Part shown: positions 1 to 8,911 of the stretch, in pieces
Layout: the number at the start of each line of letters is the position of its first letter
How positions within the stretch are numbered: position 1 is the stretch's first letter
From: JBBIQS01 sp037442205
Lineage (GTDB): Bacteria; Myxococcota; Myxococcia; Myxococcales; UBA5297
DNA length: 64,000 nucleotides
NCBI GenBank assembly: GCA_037442205.1
Contig: JBBIQS010000010.1
Coordinates: 57,307 to 121,306 of the forward strand
Direction: 5' to 3'
Notes under the pieces: model-generated
What the model was told of the DNA's origin: nothing
Seen by the model: only the letters and a program-made list of their open reading frames with translations
Database searches by the model: none
Program-made: the position numbers and the translations under genes

Positions 1-49
1 CAAGATCTGGGGCGAAGAACCACCCTGAGCACGGCCGAAACATCCGGCC

Positions 50-3000
50 TCAGCGTTCGGAGCCGGCCTGCGGCAACAGGTAGTGCAACGAGATGCCGGC
101 GCGCACCTCCTGGTAGTCGGGCGCCTGGTGGGCCTCGAAGCCGAGGCGCGCCTCGAGCCCGCTCACGGGCCGGTAGGCGATGAGCGCGCGGGCGTCGAAC
201 GCGAAGCCCGAGCTGCTGCCGGCTGGATAGAGCGAGTCCGGATCTGCCACCGCCTGGCCGCTGAGCGGGAAGGCCGGGCTGGCCGACTCGCGGAACCAGT
301 TGGCGCCTGGCTCGGCCTCGACTTCCAGGCGCAGCCGACCTTCGCGGCGAAAGGCGATGGGCAGCCCGGCGTGCAGGAAAAGCTGCGGGCTGAAGTAGCC
401 GCCCTGGCCGAGAGTGAAGTAGCGCAGATTCTTGGAGTAGCCGAAGCCGGCCCAGGAGAGCCCGGCGGTCAGCGAGGTGGCGCCGTCCTGGAAGAGGCGC
501 AGCCTGGCTCCCAGCCCCGCCTCGCCCGATCGGTTGGCCAGCACCTCGGTGCCATTGAGGAGATGAAAGCCCCCGAAGAAGAGGTAGGAGAGGTCCTCGC
601 GCTCGAGGGCGAGCTCGACGCGGCCCCCCTGGCGCACCACTCCGCCCCACACCTTGCCGCTCTGCGGGTCCCGCGCCCCGGCGAAGGAGAGCAAGCTGTC
701 GGTGACCGCGCGGCGCGAGAGCTCGACGCTCCAGCGCAGGCCGCCGGTCGCGGCGCGATAGCTCGCCCCGCCCACCGCGGACTGCAGCGGGAAGCCGAGC
801 GGGGTGCTGCCCAGGTCGAGCAAGAGCCCGTGGCCGGTGTAGCCCAACCCCGCCGCGATCCCATTGGCCTGCTGCGAGAAGCCCTTGCCGGGCGCGAAGC
901 TCGGCAGCGCCTGCCCGCTGCCGAAGCGCGCCGCCAGCGAATCGTCGGCGAGCAGGCCGGCATCGAGCTCGGTCGGCGTGACCTCCAGCGTCAGCCGCCC
1001 TCCCCTCCCGGCGGCGATGCCGGCGGCAATCGGCAGCCGCAGCTCGCTGAGCGCCCCCAGCCCGTCCTCGCCCGAGCGGCGCCGCAGCTCGAACTGGGCG
1101 TCGGCGTGAGGGCGCCGCCGTTCCTCAAGCACCGCGAGTTGCTCTTCGGCCGCGGAGCGGATCAGGCTCGACAGTCGATCCCTTCCGGCCTCGAAGCGCT
1201 CCGCGGCGTGTGCCAGCAGCCCGTCGCCGCTGCTGGAATCGGGTTGGGCCGCAGCGGTCAAACGCAGCGTCGCGCGCAACTGATTCTCCGCCTCCTCTTC
1301 CCGGTCCTGGCGCAGCGCCAGGCGACCTGCCAACAGGTGCAGCGAGGGGCTCTGCGGATGGCGCTGCAGCCCCTCGTCGAGGAGCTTCGCCGCCGGCTCG
1401 AGCTCGCCGAGCTCCAGGCAAGCCGTGACCGCGCCGCGGCGGGCATCCGGGTCTGCCGGGTCGGCCTCGAGCGCGCGCTCGAACGCGGCGCGGGCGTCGC
1501 CCCAGCCACGGCTCTGCTCAAAGAGCCGGCCCAATGCTGCCAGGAGGCGCGGATCGTCGGGGTGCGCGGAGAGCCTCGGCTCGAGCACCTCCAGCGCCCC
1601 GCGCTCGTCCCAGGCCTCGCGCCGCTGGTCGGCGCCACGAACGGCCGCCGCGACGCGCAGCGCCTCGGCGCCCTGCTGGACGATCGCCGACAGCTTCTCC
1701 TCGGCGAGCTGATCGAGGATCGCCTCGGCCTCGGAGCTCTTGCCGAGCTCCAGCAGCGCCGACGCCAGCTGCAGTCGCAGGCCGGGTGTCGGCAGAGAGG
1801 AGGACTCGAGGGCCCTGCGCAGCGCGGCCACGGCGCGGTCTGCCCGCCCCAGCTGCGACCACCCCGCGGCGACCACCGCCAGCTCCTCGGGGCGATCGGC
1901 AACGCGTACCTCGAGGGAGCCGAGCTCGCTCCGGGCGCTCACCCCGCCGCCCTGCCGAGCGCGGCGCACCAGCGCCTCTACCGCGATCTGCGTCTGCAGG
2001 CGGCGCTTGAAGTCGCGCAGCCCGTCATCCATGAGAGGCCCATCGATGCTCTCGAGTGCGGCCAGCGCGGATTCGGCCTTTCCCCCGGCGGCCGCCAGCC
2101 GCGCCTCGACGATCCGCGCCGCCGGCAACCCCGGCTGCAGGGCGGCGATCTTCTCGAGACAGGTGCGCGCCAGCTCCAACTCCTGCAGCTGCAGCGCGAC
2201 GTTGGCGAGGTCGATCAGCACCCAGACGTTGGCGGGGTCGGCGCGATGGGCTTGGGCGAGATCGTCGGCCGCCGCCCGGGGGTCACTCGCCTGCTCGGCC
2301 TGCGCGCGCAGCCGTCCGTGCTCGGCGACCAGCTTTCCCTCCGGCAGCGCCTTGGCCGCGTCGAGCGCAGCGAGCTTGCGGTTGAGCGCGATCGCCTCGG
2401 GATACTGCTGCGCCTGCGCCAACAGCTGGATCAATGCCAACAATGCCTCGGCGTCGTCGGACCGGGCGTGGACCAGGGCGCGAAGGCCGGCCAGGGCCTC
2501 CGGGAGACGTCCCTGGGCGGCGTGGACCTCGGCCAGCGCGATCTCGGCCCGGCGCCGCTCCTCGGGCAGAACCTGGGCGGCCTCGAGGAGCTTGGACTCG
2601 GCGGCCGACAGTTCGCCCGATTCGCGCGCCCGGCCGACCTCGTCCATCAAGCCCCAGAACCGCGCCGTGGCCAGCGCCGGCGCCCACTCTCCGGCGCGCG
2701 ACGGCGCCTTGGCTCGGGCGCCGCCGAGAAGCGCGGCCGCTTCTTCGAAGCGGCGCTGCCTGAGTCGGATGAACCCGAGCTGCGCGAGCACGTCGGCCGA
2801 GTCCGAGCGCGACCCGCCCAGAGACTCGAGCGCCTTTTCCGCCGCGTCGAGCCGGCCCGCCTCCAGATCCTTGGCGGCCTGGCGCAACAGCTGGCCTCGG
2901 CGCCCCTGGCCTTCGATCAGCCGCGCCCTCGCGGCCATCTCGGCATCCTCGGGGTGGCGGGCCAGGTAGTGGCGCAGCGCCGGCAGCACCGCCGGCGACT

Positions 3001-3673
3001 CGGGGAGCCATCCCAGCGCCTTGCGCCAGGCGATCCGCGCCTCGTCTGCCGAGGCCGGCTCGGCGTCGAGCGCGGCGAGCCGGCGCAGCGCCTCGGCGCG
3101 GGTCTCGGCGCGGTAGCTGAGGACCCTCGCCAGCGAAAGGCGCGGCCGCGGTTCGCCGGGGAAGCGCGAGGCGATCTCCTCCAACCCGGCGCACGCCTGG
3201 GCCCACGCTCCGGCGGTGCCGGCAGCGGTCTCGAAGTACTCCAGCGCCAAGAACCCCGGCGGCTGCGGGCCCGCGAAGGCTTCCTGGTACCGGCGGATCG
3301 CCTCGTCGAGATCTCCTCGGCGGGCGAGCTGCCGGGCCTGCTCGAGCAGCCCCTGGAAGCGCTCGCCCAGCTCCGCCGCCCGCCCGAGCGCCTCGAGGCG
3401 CGCCTCGTCGGGGTGTGCCTCGCGCAGGCGATGCAAGAGCCGGAGAGCCTCCTGCTTCTGGCCGGCCCGCGCCCGCGCCCCGATTAGCTCGCCCAGCGCC
3501 TCGGCGTGGTCGGCATCGACCGCGAGGACCCGCTCCCAGGCCTCGGCGGCCTTGTCCTCTCGGCCGCGCAGCTGCCAGTACCACGCTGCCTGGACCAGCC
3601 CCTCGGGCGCCGCAGCCGCCGTGGATGCCGCCAGGAGGCCGGCCACCCCCAGCCACCTCAGCGCCGTCCGCAC
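50..3673 (-). CDS. bcsC: Cellulose synthase operon protein C (TPR scaffold and outer-membrane cellulose porin)
   Basis: BcsC exports the cellulose chain across the outer membrane and scaffolds the periplasmic machinery. The 1207-aa product has an N-terminal signal peptide (hydrophobic run ending TAAAAP), then about 800 residues of Ala/Leu-rich helical repeats of the TPR type, and a C-terminal region of about 330 residues rich in aromatic and Gly alternation (for example GLGYTGHGLLLDLGSTPLG) that matches the BcsC beta-barrel. I chose the GTG at 3673, not a far upstream ATG, because the signal peptide follows it directly and it overlaps the end of bcsZ by 16 bases. It is the last gene of the bcs operon. 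Length is close to the usual 1100-1300 aa. Family call from motif and context is strong; exact TPR number was not counted. Confidence 0.9.
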   Translation of the reverse strand: MRTALRWLGVAGLLAASTAAAAPEGLVQAAWYWQLRGREDKAAEAWERVLAVDADHAEALGELIGARARAGQKQEALRLLHRLREAHPDEARLEALGRAAELGERFQGLLEQARQLARRGDLDEAIRRYQEAFAGPQPPGFLALEYFETAAGTAGAWAQACAGLEEIASRFPGEPRPRLSLARVLSYRAETRAEALRRLAALDAEPASADEARIAWRKALGWLPESPAVLPALRHYLARHPEDAEMAARARLIEGQGRRGQLLRQAAKDLEAGRLDAAEKALESLGGSRSDSADVLAQLGFIRLRQRRFEEAAALLGGARAKAPSRAGEWAPALATARFWGLMDEVGRARESGELSAAESKLLEAAQVLPEERRRAEIALAEVHAAQGRLPEALAGLRALVHARSDDAEALLALIQLLAQAQQYPEAIALNRKLAALDAAKALPEGKLVAEHGRLRAQAEQASDPRAAADDLAQAHRADPANVWVLIDLANVALQLQELELARTCLEKIAALQPGLPAARIVEARLAAAGGKAESALAALESIDGPLMDDGLRDFKRRLQTQIAVEALVRRARQGGGVSARSELGSLEVRVADRPEELAVVAAGWSQLGRADRAVAALRRALESSSLPTPGLRLQLASALLELGKSSEAEAILDQLAEEKLSAIVQQGAEALRVAAAVRGADQRREAWDERGALEVLEPRLSAHPDDPRLLAALGRLFEQSRGWGDARAAFERALEADPADPDARRGAVTACLELGELEPAAKLLDEGLQRHPQSPSLHLLAGRLALRQDREEEAENQLRATLRLTAAAQPDSSSGDGLLAHAAERFEAGRDRLSSLIRSAAEEQLAVLEERRRPHADAQFELRRRSGEDGLGALSELRLPIAAGIAAGRGGRLTLEVTPTELDAGLLADDSLAARFGSGQALPSFAPGKGFSQQANGIAAGLGYTGHGLLLDLGSTPLGFPLQSAVGGASYRAATGGLRWSVELSRRAVTDSLLSFAGARDPQSGKVWGGVVRQGGRVELALEREDLSYLFFGGFHLLNGTEVLANRSGEAGLGARLRLFQDGATSLTAGLSWAGFGYSKNLRYFTLGQGGYFSPQLFLHAGLPIAFRREGRLRLEVEAEPGANWFRESASPAFPLSGQAVADPDSLYPAGSSSGFAFDARALIAYRPVSGLEARLGFEAHQAPDYQEVRAGISLHYLLPQAGSER

Positions 3674-4749
3674 GTCGCCTCCCACGCTGTCCGGAGCCGC
3701 CCGTCGGCGGCGAAGCAATACCGGCCCTCCAGGAAGCCCAGCGCGAAGAGGGCCAGGTTCTGGTCGTAGTAGCGCGCTGGATGGCCGAAGAGCCCGTCGC
3801 GCTCGCTGGCCGCCAGACGCCGGGCGAGCCTGGCGGCCAGCGACGCCTGGCCGCGCACCCGGGCCTGCAGCAGCGCCACCGCCACGAAGCCGGGCGGCCC
3901 CTCTCCCCAGGCCCGCGCCGCCCTCACGTCCACCGTCTCCGGCACCGCCGCCTCCGGCCCGCTGGCCCGTAGCAGCCCGCGGGTCGAGTCGAGCCAATCG
4001 CCCCGCGCCGCCTCCTCGGGGAGCATCGCCGCCCAGAGGTAGCTGCGGATGGCGTCGTAGCTCCCCACCGGCTCGGCCGCGAACCCTTTGCCCGCGCGGT
4101 AGACGACCCAGTCCGGCACCAGCCCTCGCTCCGCGACCTCGCGCTGCAGCCGCTCTGCCGACGCCAGCACCGCGCCCCATCGCCCCGGCACCTGGCTCGC
4201 CAGCCGCCGCAGGACCTGAGGCGGCAGGTAGCTCGGGTTGAGCCGCCAGGCGTGGCCGGGCTCGAGCACGAACCCCTCGGGGCCGGGCAGCAGAACCGGG
4301 CCCAGTCCGGGGAGGTCCGCCACCTCCTGCCGATCGACCTGCGCCAGCACCGCCCTGGCCAGCGCCGTGTAACGCTCGTCGCGCCACAGCCGCCCCGCCT
4401 CGAGCAGCACATAGCCCAGCCAGAGATCGGCGTCGGCTGCGGAGTTCGCGTCCAGCACGCCCCAGCGGCCGTCGCTCCCCCGCCCCCATTTCCAGGCGGG
4501 CAGCGCCCGGGCCAGGTCTCCCTTCGCCAGGTTGGCCTCGGTCCAGCGCAGCAGCCGGTCAAACCGCGCCCGGTCTTCGGCCACCAGCGAGAAGAACAGC
4601 GCGTAGGCCTGGCCCTCGGAGGTGGTGCGGCCCCCGGCGCTGGGCTCGAGGACCCGGCCGTCGCCGCTGATGAACTGCGCCGCGTACCGCTCCCACAGCG
4701 GCCAGCTTCCCTGGCCCGCGACCAGGGCGGCGAGGAGCGCGGCCATCAT
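3658..4749 (-). CDS. bcsZ: Periplasmic endo-beta-1,4-glucanase, GH8 (cellulase of the cellulose operon)
   Basis: BcsZ trims nascent cellulose in the periplasm and is needed for normal polymer export. The 363-aa protein has a very short N-terminal hydrophobic segment, then GH8 hallmarks: the acid motif TTSEGQAYALFF near residue 40 (catalytic Glu in SEGQ) and DANSAADADLWLGY near residue 105 (catalytic Asp region), followed by alternating helices of an (alpha/alpha)6 barrel. The start is the first of two ATGs and overlaps the bcsB stop as ATGA, which implies translational coupling. It lies between bcsB and bcsC, the usual place. Identity is firm; whether the first or second ATG is used is not decided by sequence. 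Confidence 0.93.
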   Translation of the reverse strand: MMAALLAALVAGQGSWPLWERYAAQFISGDGRVLEPSAGGRTTSEGQAYALFFSLVAEDRARFDRLLRWTEANLAKGDLARALPAWKWGRGSDGRWGVLDANSAADADLWLGYVLLEAGRLWRDERYTALARAVLAQVDRQEVADLPGLGPVLLPGPEGFVLEPGHAWRLNPSYLPPQVLRRLASQVPGRWGAVLASAERLQREVAERGLVPDWVVYRAGKGFAAEPVGSYDAIRSYLWAAMLPEEAARGDWLDSTRGLLRASGPEAAVPETVDVRAARAWGEGPPGFVAVALLQARVRGQASLAARLARRLAASERDGLFGHPARYYDQNLALFALGFLEGRYCFAADGRLRTAWEATCGRR

Positions 4750-6791
4750 CGGCGACCTCCCTCGGCGAGCCGGGCGCGCATGCGCTGCTCGACAAAGCTC
4801 CGCGCGCCGGCGGCGCTGAGCAGTCCGCCGAGCAGCAGGGCCGGGACGAGCAGGTACCAGCGCTGCGCCAGCTCCCAGCGCAAGCGGGTGAAGGTCCCCA
4901 GCTCGCCGACGCCCTCGGTGGGACCGAGGCGGAAGAGCCAGCGCTGCTCGCCCGAGATCAGCAGCAGGTCGCCTCCGGGCTCGCGGGCGGTCATGTAGCC
5001 TAGCCAATCGGGAGCCTGCGGCAGCGGCGCGCCACCGACCGCGGTGATGAGCATCGCCACCCGCCCTCCGCCCGACGGCGAGAGGATGCCGCCGACCACG
5101 CCGAGCTCGCCGGCCGAAGAGATCACCTCGGCGACCCGCTCGCGGGCGTCGCGCGCCACGCGCCCGGCAAACGCTGGCGCCGGCCCAGGTGCCGGGCTGC
5201 TGCCCCACCCCTGCAGTGGCCAGCGCTCGGCCCAGGCGGCGATCAGCGGCTGCTCGCCGGGCGCGCCGATCACCACCAGGTCCTTGCCGGCGGCCTCGGC
5301 CGCTGCGGGCGCGGAGAGGAGCGCCACCCGCTCGCCGCCGCCTCCGGTGATGCTGGCGAGCTGGGCCAGCAACGAGAGCGCGGTGCCGACCTGGGCTGCC
5401 GAGGGGCGCTCCGCCAGGACGAGCGCCGTCTCGGCGAGGTCCGGCCGGCGAGTCAGCGGGAAGCCGTCGTAGGCGAAGGAGGCGATGTTGGGCACCGAGG
5501 CGAAGTGCGGCAGGCCTTCGAAGTGGATCGTCGAGTCCCCGGAGATGGTCAGGCGCGCCTCCGGATCCGGCGAGGCGCAACCCTCGCCCTGCCTCTGGAC
5601 GTCGAATCGAAGCTCGTTGAAGCCGCGCAGCGCCACCGCGGGCAGGAAGAGGCGGGCGCGACCGGTGCCGTCGCGCCCGGGCGGCGGCAGCGTCCCGACC
5701 GGCCTGCCGTTGAACGAGACGTAGACGCCGGACTGGACTGCCCCTCCGGACGCCGAGTAGCCGACGTCGAGGGACAGCTCCTGGCGCGGCCAGGGCCAGA
5801 GATCCGGAGCGACGCGGAAGGGCAGGCTCAGCGAGCCCTCGACGCCGGAGAGCGTGAGGCGAGGCTCGCCCGGATAGCGCGAGAACGGCACCGCGGCTCG
5901 GGTGTCGAGCCATCGCCCGGCCGAGGCGCTCCCGCGCCCCTTTTCCGGCGGGCTCTCGGGCAGGGCGAGACGCACGCCCTGCAGCGGCACGTCCGCGGCC
6001 AGCAAGGCCCTCGCGGCCCGCTCCAGCTCCGCCTGATCGCGCCCTTCGAGGACCAGCAGCCAGGCGCCAGGATCGTTTGAGCCGGGATGGGCGGCCCAGC
6101 GCAGCGCCGGCCCGCTCGGTGCCTCCAGGCCCAGGGCCCGCGCGCCGTCGGCGCCGGCGACCAGGACCACCGCGCGCCCGGGGGGCAGAGTGCCGAACGA
6201 CGGCCGGAAGCGGAGCGCGATCCGCCCCCTGTGGCCAAGCCAGGCGGCGAACAGCCCGGCCGCGCGCACATCCTGCAGCTCGGGCGTGCCTGCGAAGACG
6301 ATCGGCACCGTCGCCTCGCGGTCGAAGTCGGGGTCGACGAACGGCAGGGGCAGCAGGGCGAGGTCGTGAGGCCAGAAGGCCTCCTCGCTGGCAATGCGGA
6401 TGGCGACCGCCACCAGTGGGGCCCAGGCGCCGGCCGGGGCGCGGCAGGCGCCGGGGCGCTGCCCGGCGACATGAATCGTCAGCAGGTCGCGGTCGGCGAG
6501 CGCCGAGGGATCGACCTCGATTGGCTGTGGCGCGGCTCGCGCGGCGACGGTCCCCATCGTGCGTCCGTTGACCCTCACCTCGTAGCTCGCCTGGGCGCCC
6601 TCGGCGACCTCGAGCTCGACCCGGGCCCCGATCATTCGGCGATCGCCGCGCACGCTGAACGGGATTTCCAGGCCGGCGCGGGTGCTGCTGCGCTCCTGAG
6701 GAGTGAGCGCGTAGCGGGTCGTCGCGACCTCCGGTGCGGCGCGCCCGGCGGCGGGCAGCGCCACCGCGGCGAGGAGGAGGAGGAGATTCAC
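4746..6791 (-). CDS. bcsB: Cellulose synthase periplasmic subunit B
   Basis: BcsB is the periplasmic, membrane-anchored partner of BcsA that guides the glucan out of the inner membrane. The 681-aa product starts with a clear signal peptide (LLLLLAAVALPAAGRA), continues with beta-rich repeated carbohydrate-binding and flavodoxin-like modules (for example the region around VPIVFAGTPEL and the later YDGFPLTRRPDL), and ends with a single membrane anchor near LLVPALLLGGLLSAAGA followed by basic residues. I used the GTG at 6791, which overlaps the bcsA stop as GTGA; this start immediately precedes the signal peptide. Length is within the family range. The C-terminal anchor is what contacts BcsA in known structures. 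Confidence 0.92.
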   Translation of the reverse strand: MNLLLLLAAVALPAAGRAAPEVATTRYALTPQERSSTRAGLEIPFSVRGDRRMIGARVELEVAEGAQASYEVRVNGRTMGTVAARAAPQPIEVDPSALADRDLLTIHVAGQRPGACRAPAGAWAPLVAVAIRIASEEAFWPHDLALLPLPFVDPDFDREATVPIVFAGTPELQDVRAAGLFAAWLGHRGRIALRFRPSFGTLPPGRAVVLVAGADGARALGLEAPSGPALRWAAHPGSNDPGAWLLVLEGRDQAELERAARALLAADVPLQGVRLALPESPPEKGRGSASAGRWLDTRAAVPFSRYPGEPRLTLSGVEGSLSLPFRVAPDLWPWPRQELSLDVGYSASGGAVQSGVYVSFNGRPVGTLPPPGRDGTGRARLFLPAVALRGFNELRFDVQRQGEGCASPDPEARLTISGDSTIHFEGLPHFASVPNIASFAYDGFPLTRRPDLAETALVLAERPSAAQVGTALSLLAQLASITGGGGERVALLSAPAAAEAAGKDLVVIGAPGEQPLIAAWAERWPLQGWGSSPAPGPAPAFAGRVARDARERVAEVISSAGELGVVGGILSPSGGGRVAMLITAVGGAPLPQAPDWLGYMTAREPGGDLLLISGEQRWLFRLGPTEGVGELGTFTRLRWELAQRWYLLVPALLLGGLLSAAGARSFVEQRMRARLAEGGRR

Positions 6792-8911
6792 GGCCCGGAG
6801 CTCCGAGCGATCGCCGGCAGGCGCAGCAGCGCCGCCGCGCGCGGGCTGCGCGCCAGCCGCGCGAACCGCGCCAGGCCGACGATCCCGTGATGGGCGACCT
6901 CCTGCAGCGCGGCCAGCGGACGGTCCACGGCCCGCCCATCCCGCCAGTGGATCCAGGCGTTGGCGCGGGAGAAGAGCACCTGCACCAGCTGGCGCTCCTC
7001 CTCGAGGCCGAGGCCCACGAAGCGCACCCGCACCCGGTCCCCCTGCTGTCCGACGACCTCGGCCGGCAGCGGCACCTCCTCGCTGGCCGCAAACACCGAG
7101 AGCCACAGCTGCGCGCCGGCGGGCAGCGCGCTCGCGGAGGGCAGCGCGAGCCGCGCCCCGCCTTTGGAGAGATCCAAAGTGCGGCAGCGCAGGGTCTGTC
7201 CTCCGGCCAGGCGCAGCATCGACGGGAGTGCCGCCGCCACGCGCGGGAACCGGCGGCGCTGACGGCTCTCCCAGGCGACCGCCAGCACGCCGGCGAGGAT
7301 GACCAGGTTGTAGCCGGTCCAGAGCAGGTTGATCGCCGCCACGTCGAGCTCGGTCTCGCTGATGGCGAGCCGGTACAGCCCCACCAGCAGGCCGGCGAGG
7401 TTGAGCGCGCCGAGCGCGAGGTAGGGGCGGGCGATGCGCAGCTCGAAGTACCCCTCGTCGATCTGCCCGCCCTTGGCGGTGACGTTGAACTTCCCCAGGC
7501 GCGGGTTGATCAGCGCCAGCAGGGTCGGCAGCGCGGTGTACCAGCACAGGCAGGTCTCGTAGACCTCCGACCAGAAGGAGAAGCGGAAGCTCCCCTGCAG
7601 CCGGGGGGCGGTGAGCTTGGCGTGCACCAGGTGCGGCAGGGCGTAGGCGGCGGCCAGCACCGGCAGGGCGCCGAAGATGTGCAGCCCGAAGAGCAGGTAG
7701 CTCAGCGGCGCCAGCAGGAAGATCAGCCGCGGGATGGCCGAGAAGAAGTGCAGCATCGACGCCAGATACGAGAGCCGCTGCCAGACGCTCAGGCCGCGCC
7801 CGAGCAGAGGGTTGTCGACGCGGAAGATCTGCGCCATGCCGCGCGCCCAGCGGATCCGCTGGCCGACGTGGGCGGCGAGCGACTCGGTGGCCAGCCCGGC
7901 GGCGAGCGGGATGTCGAGGTAGGCGCTGCCGAATCCGCGGCGGTGCAGCTTGAGCGCGGTGTGCGCGTCCTCGGTCACGGTCTCGGTGGCGATCCCGCCC
8001 ACCTGCTCCAGGGCGCTGCGCCGCAGCACGGCGCAGGAGCCGCAGAAGAAGGCGGCGTCGAAGGTGTCGTAGCCGCGCTGGATGAGCCCATAGAAGAGCT
8101 CGCCCTCGTTGGGCACCTTGCCGAAGGTCCCCAGGTTCTTCTCGAACGGGTCGGGCGAGTAGAAGTGGTGGGGAGTCTGCACCAGCGCCAGCCGCGCCTC
8201 GGCCAGGAACGCCCCGACCGTCAGCTGGAGGAAGCCGCGGGTGGGGATGTGGTCGCAGTCGAAGATCGCGATCAGCTCTCCGCTGGTCCTCGCCAGTGCC
8301 CGGTTGAGATTGCCGGCCTTGGCGTGGACGTTGTCGGAGCGGGTGAGATAGCCGACCCCGACCTCGGCGGCGAAGGCGCGGAAGGCCGAGCGGCGTCCGT
8401 CGTCGAGCAGGTAGATCCGCAGCTTGTCGGCGGGCCAGTCGATGGCCTGGGCGGCGAGCACGGTGGAGCGCACCACCTCCAGCGGCTCGTTGTAGGTGGG
8501 GATGAAGAGGTCCACCGTCGGCCAGCGGGCGGGGTCCGCCGGCAACGGCACCGGCTGGCGAGCCAGCGGCGCGATCGAGGGCAGGTAGCCGAGGAGCAGC
8601 ATCACGAAGGCGTAGACCTCGGCGGCGAACAGCAGCGCGGTGCCGATGTCCGCGGCGAGGGTGCCGTCGGAGCTGAGCGTGGCGGTGGTGCGCCACCAGA
8701 GGTAGCGCGCCGAGACCGCGCAGGAGAGCGCCACCAGCGCCAGCGAAGCGACCCGCCCCGGCCTGCGGTTGAGCAGCAGGCTCGCCGCCACCACCGCCCC
8801 GGCGACCGCGGCCTGGCTCTTGAGTTCCAGCGGCGTGACGATGGCCACCGCCAGCAGAGCGAGCCCCAGCGCCAGCAGCAGCGCGGCCGACGCCTTCGAC
8901 CAACCCCTCAC
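6788..8911 (-). CDS. bcsA: Cellulose synthase catalytic subunit A with PilZ domain
   Basis: BcsA polymerises UDP-glucose into beta-1,4-glucan and threads it through the inner membrane. In the 707-aa product I see two or more N-terminal membrane helices, a GT2 domain opening with VDLFIPTYNEP (about residue 133), the metal- and UDP-binding Asp residues in LLDDGR and FDCDH, the catalytic TED motif and QRIRW (the QxxRW motif), further membrane helices, and a C-terminal PilZ domain at about residue 550 with RQRRR and DLSKGG, the two halves of the c-di-GMP binding signature. Activity should therefore depend on c-di-GMP. The GTG start at 8911 overlaps the bcsQ stop as GTGA. It is shorter than E. coli BcsA at the N-terminus. 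Confidence 0.96.
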   Translation of the reverse strand: MRGWSKASAALLLALGLALLAVAIVTPLELKSQAAVAGAVVAASLLLNRRPGRVASLALVALSCAVSARYLWWRTTATLSSDGTLAADIGTALLFAAEVYAFVMLLLGYLPSIAPLARQPVPLPADPARWPTVDLFIPTYNEPLEVVRSTVLAAQAIDWPADKLRIYLLDDGRRSAFRAFAAEVGVGYLTRSDNVHAKAGNLNRALARTSGELIAIFDCDHIPTRGFLQLTVGAFLAEARLALVQTPHHFYSPDPFEKNLGTFGKVPNEGELFYGLIQRGYDTFDAAFFCGSCAVLRRSALEQVGGIATETVTEDAHTALKLHRRGFGSAYLDIPLAAGLATESLAAHVGQRIRWARGMAQIFRVDNPLLGRGLSVWQRLSYLASMLHFFSAIPRLIFLLAPLSYLLFGLHIFGALPVLAAAYALPHLVHAKLTAPRLQGSFRFSFWSEVYETCLCWYTALPTLLALINPRLGKFNVTAKGGQIDEGYFELRIARPYLALGALNLAGLLVGLYRLAISETELDVAAINLLWTGYNLVILAGVLAVAWESRQRRRFPRVAAALPSMLRLAGGQTLRCRTLDLSKGGARLALPSASALPAGAQLWLSVFAASEEVPLPAEVVGQQGDRVRVRFVGLGLEEERQLVQVLFSRANAWIHWRDGRAVDRPLAALQEVAHHGIVGLARFARLARSPRAAALLRLPAIARSSGP

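Noticed and set aside
83..3487. Long plus-strand open frame opposite bcsC
   Set aside because: Translation is Arg/Gly/Gln-rich with no domain, and the complementary strand encodes a clear TPR and barrel protein. It is a G/C-driven shadow.
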